Source of the DNA: an uncultured Campylobacter sp.
Lineage (GTDB): Bacteria > Campylobacterota > Campylobacteria > Campylobacterales > Campylobacteraceae
DNA length: 16,820 nucleotides
Direction of reading: 5' to 3'
Assembly: GCF_937921625.1 (NCBI RefSeq)
Contig: NZ_CAKZTI010000069.1
Coordinates: 1 to 16,820 of the forward strand
The number at the start of each line of letters is the position of its first letter. The stretch's first letter is position 1. The notes beneath the pieces are model-generated. The model was given only the letters and a program-made list of their open reading frames with translations, was not told where the DNA came from and ran no database searches. The translations under genes were made by a program, and so were the position numbers. This document shows positions 15,156 through 16,820 of the stretch, piece by piece.

Positions 15156-15733
15156 AAATTTTAAAACAGCACTTAAATTTAACTTGCTTTACAAGCCAAA
15201 ATTTTAACTCACACTCTGGTTTCAAATAAAATTTCAATTCATAAATTTTAACTTCCGCCGATCGTAAATTTGGATTAAAAAATTTCAATCAAATTTAAAA
15301 ATCCAAAGCATAACTTAAAACGCGCTCATGATGCCGCGCCCATCGTTTTACTAGAGATTTCTTTCTTTCGCAGAGAAAGCACGCATGTCGCTATATGCTT
15401 TGATTTACATTCACGAACAAAATCGCCGCAAGCGGGATCGCAAGTAGGGTAAAATTTTACCTTCGGCGTAGCCTCAAGGCGGAGCGCTATCATAGACCTA
15501 TATCGAATTGCGATCCATCAGTGCTTTATGCGAGTCGTGGTATTTTCCGCAGGCGGGTGTTTAAATTTCGCAGCCGCTTTATGCCGTGAAATTTCATCCT
15601 AGTGCAGCCGATCTACGCGCCAATCATATCCGCCGAGCCGGCGCTCTAGCCCGCCTGTTTTCGGATTTAGCAGGCGTTTGCTTTCGCGGGTTATATTGCG
15701 CCCGTTTCAGATATTTCAAAACAAAGAAAAATC
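15156..15733. other. Gene-free spacer between fusA terminator and tpx
   Basis: No convincing gene lies in this stretch of about 580 nt; its small open frames have no family pattern and no ribosome-binding site. The first 150 nt are AT-rich and hold eight AAATTT words, several in the context AAATTTTAACT. An 8-bp inverted repeat (TTTGGATT 15269-15276, AATCCAAA 15300-15307) encloses two more of them. CTTTCT/AGAAAG (15361-15379) and CGCCTG/CAGGCG (15652-15676) are further hairpins. From about 15310 the composition becomes richer in GC. TATATT at 15692-15697 is a possible -10 for tpx, not well supported. It may be a relic of lost genes or carry an unrecognised small RNA; nothing shows either. Confidence 0.6.
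15448..15461. repeat. 14-nt palindrome GGTAAAATTTTACC
   Basis: This perfect palindrome lies in the fusA-tpx spacer. Its inner AAAATTTT resembles the AT palindromes elsewhere in the window, but with G/C ends, a layout that could serve a dimeric DNA-binding protein. It is about 270 nt from tpx, too far to be a simple operator for it. Confidence 0.6.
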
Positions 15734-16263
15734 ATGCAACAAACCAAATTACAAGGCGTAAGCGTTGATCTTTTGGGCAGCGAGCTTAAGCTGGGAGATA
15801 AGGCGCCCGAGCTCAGCCTGGTCGCGCCGATCTTAGCGAGGTCAAAGTCGGCGGCGGCACGGGCAAGGCGCAGGTCATCATCGCCGTGCCGTCCCTGGAT
15901 ACGGACGTGTGCGCGACCGAGACGCGCAAATTTAACGAGCGCGCCGCGAGCATAAAAAATACCGAGGTTTTCGTGGTTTCGATGGACCTGCCGTTTGCCG
16001 CGGGCAGATTTTGTTCGACCGAGGGGATCAAAAATTTACGCGCACTAAGCGACTTTCGCGATAAGGAGTTTGCGCGCGCATACGGCGTGCTGATCGCGGA
16101 CGGCGCGCTTGCAGGGCTAACGTGCCGCGCGGTTTTCGTCGTGGACACCGCGGGCAAGATCGCCTACAAGCAGATCACGGACGACATCGTAGATGAGCCC
16201 GATTACGACGCGGCGCTGAATGCGGCGGCGTTTGCGAGCGGAAGCGCTGCGACGCAGGGCTGA
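15734..16263 (+). pseudogene. tpx: Thiol peroxidase (Tpx), broken by a one-base frameshift
   Basis: Residues 1-32 (MQQTKLQGVSVDLLGSELKL... to LSLVAP) are read from the ATG at 15734. The rest of Tpx is in the +2 frame from about GAT at 15829: DLSEVKVGGGTGKAQVII, then PSLDTDVCATE with the peroxidatic Cys (60 if repaired), and MDLPFAAGRFCSTEG with the resolving Cys (94). The Tpx fold continues to a TGA at 16261-16263. The 34-residue Cys spacing equals that of E. coli Tpx (61 and 95). One extra base near 15825-15829 would restore 176 residues and the expected VAPDLSEV. As given, translation from the ATG runs into another frame and stops at 15953-15955. Tpx reduces hydroperoxides using thioredoxin. 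A real mutation or a sequencing error are both possible. The ribosome-binding site is weak. Codon use is richer in G/C-ending codons than the ribosomal genes. Confidence 0.85.
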
Positions 16264-16275
16264 TGCAATTTCTAG

Positions 16276-16348
16276 GTCTGCGGCGCAGACGTTTGCTCGC
16301 TTAAATTTAGCGGGCTTAAAATACGCGGACGGGCGCCTTGCTCGCCCG
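16276..16348. terminator. Three consecutive hairpins after tpx, possible terminator
   Basis: GTCTGC/GCAGAC (16276-16290, GGC loop) begins 12 nt after the tpx stop and is followed by GTTTGC. GCTCGCT/AGCGGGC (16295-16315, one G-U) follows, and then CGGGCG/CGCCCG (16330-16348), which is followed by CAACTTTAAATTTT. None has a clean T tract, so termination is plausible but not clear. Confidence 0.4.
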
Positions 16349-16450
16349 CAACTTTAAATTTTGAAATTCCACGGCGCCCTGCAATTTGGCAGGTCGCGTC
16401 TGAATTTCGGCGGATCTGCGTTCGTGATCCTATTTGTGCAGTTCGCAATA

Positions 16451-16464
16451 GAATTTTAAAATTC
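16451..16464. repeat. 14-nt palindrome GAATTTTAAAATTC
   Basis: This perfect palindrome shares the 12-nt core AATTTTAAAATT with those at 2846-2865 and 12519-12532. It lies in a gene-free region, so it is not tied to a ribosome-binding site or a stop codon. Confidence 0.75.
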
Positions 16465-16820
16465 ATCCCCAATCAATTCATAAATTTTCACATTCGGTAT
16501 GCTTTTCTATCCGTCGGCACATATTTTGGATTTAGAAAAAACAGCGCGCGATCGGGTTTTAAATTCCGATCTTATGCTTGTAGTTGTGGGTACGACGATG
16601 CAAAAATAGTTTCTAAATTTGAGTACAAAGAAGGAGTGTAAGCGGCGGTGCCGCAAAGCTAAACAAGGCGCGGATAAAATTTGCGGGCGGAGCGTGTATG
16701 TAAATATGTAATCGAGCAAATTTTAGACGCAACGACGTATAGCAAAGAGAAAAAACGCGGGAATTAAGGCGAAGTATTTTTCGCTTAAACGAGGCGAAAT
16801 TTAATTTTTAAGCGCAGGCT

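Larger units (their letters stand above)
16264..16820. other. Gene-free region downstream of tpx
   Basis: Apart from the hairpins after tpx, I see no gene in these 557 nt. Short frames on the minus strand (70 residues or fewer) lack motifs and ribosome-binding sites. An AAGGAG at 16628-16633 is followed only by a GTG frame of four codons. Features are a palindrome at 16451-16464, GATCGG/CCGATC (16550-16571) and AT-rich patches alternating with GC-rich ones. No tRNA cloverleaf was seen. A neighbouring gene presumably begins beyond the window end. Confidence 0.6.

Noticed and set aside
15670..15733. A PerR or Fur box in front of tpx.
   Set aside because: I looked for a TTATAATNATTATAA-like or GATAATNATTATC-like palindrome and saw none; TATATT at 15692 is only a possible -10.
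15586..15768. Plus-strand open frame of 60 residues upstream of and overlapping tpx.
   Set aside because: It has no ribosome-binding site and no recognisable pattern, and it runs into the tpx start in another frame.
15825..15835. Programmed frameshifting in tpx.
   Set aside because: No slippery heptamer, no strong downstream pseudoknot and no internal Shine-Dalgarno sequence are evident, and Tpx is not known to use recoding.
16272..16719. Two short minus-strand open frames (66 and 70 residues) downstream of tpx.
   Set aside because: They lack ribosome-binding sites and any motif; the first covers the post-tpx hairpins.
1..16820. CRISPR array, insertion sequence, prophage, tRNA or rRNA genes.
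   Set aside because: No regularly spaced repeats, transposase or integrase frames, terminal repeats, or cloverleaf-like sequences were found on either strand.

Overview
The window is a conserved housekeeping block from an epsilonproteobacterium, most likely a Campylobacter. Protein lengths and sequences fit Campylobacter (RpoB 1378 aa, EF-G 691 aa, L12 with an Ala/Gly hinge). rpoB and rpoC are separate but overlapping genes, unlike the fused gene of Helicobacter and Wolinella. Codon use and GC are richer than in C. jejuni, which suggests one of the higher-GC oral species (C. gracilis, rectus, showae or curvus group). The species guess is inference only.

Positions 1-11580 hold the end of secE, then nusG, rplK (L11), rplA (L1), rplJ (L10), rplL (L12), rpoB and rpoC, all on the + strand. 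This is the classical export/elongation factor - ribosomal stalk - RNA polymerase cluster. Two gaps in it carry RNA structure. The rplA-rplJ gap has a perfect 11-bp stem plus a competing helix that reaches into the rplJ ribosome-binding site, so it is a candidate L10(L12)4 autoregulation leader. The rplL-rpoB gap has a terminator-like hairpin where an attenuator is known in E. coli.

Positions 11581-12016 hold a hairpin after rpoC and one accessory gene, a small four-helix DoxX-family membrane protein. It sits between rpoC and rpsL, the same junction that carries the fucose island in C. jejuni NCTC 11168. Positions 12017-15155 hold the str operon rpsL-rpsG-fusA, with a TATAAT promoter candidate in front and a strong two-part terminator behind.

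Positions 15156-16820 are mostly non-coding. They contain one recognisable gene, a thiol peroxidase (tpx) split by a one-base frameshift, with long gene-free flanks of mixed composition that contain AT palindromes and small hairpins. No mobile element, CRISPR array, tRNA or rRNA was seen. I found no undescribed multi-gene system. The points of interest are the RNA control elements, the rpoC/rpsL cargo site, the large RpoC trigger-loop insertion, the broken tpx and a recurring AAATTTTAAAATTT palindrome in gaps.
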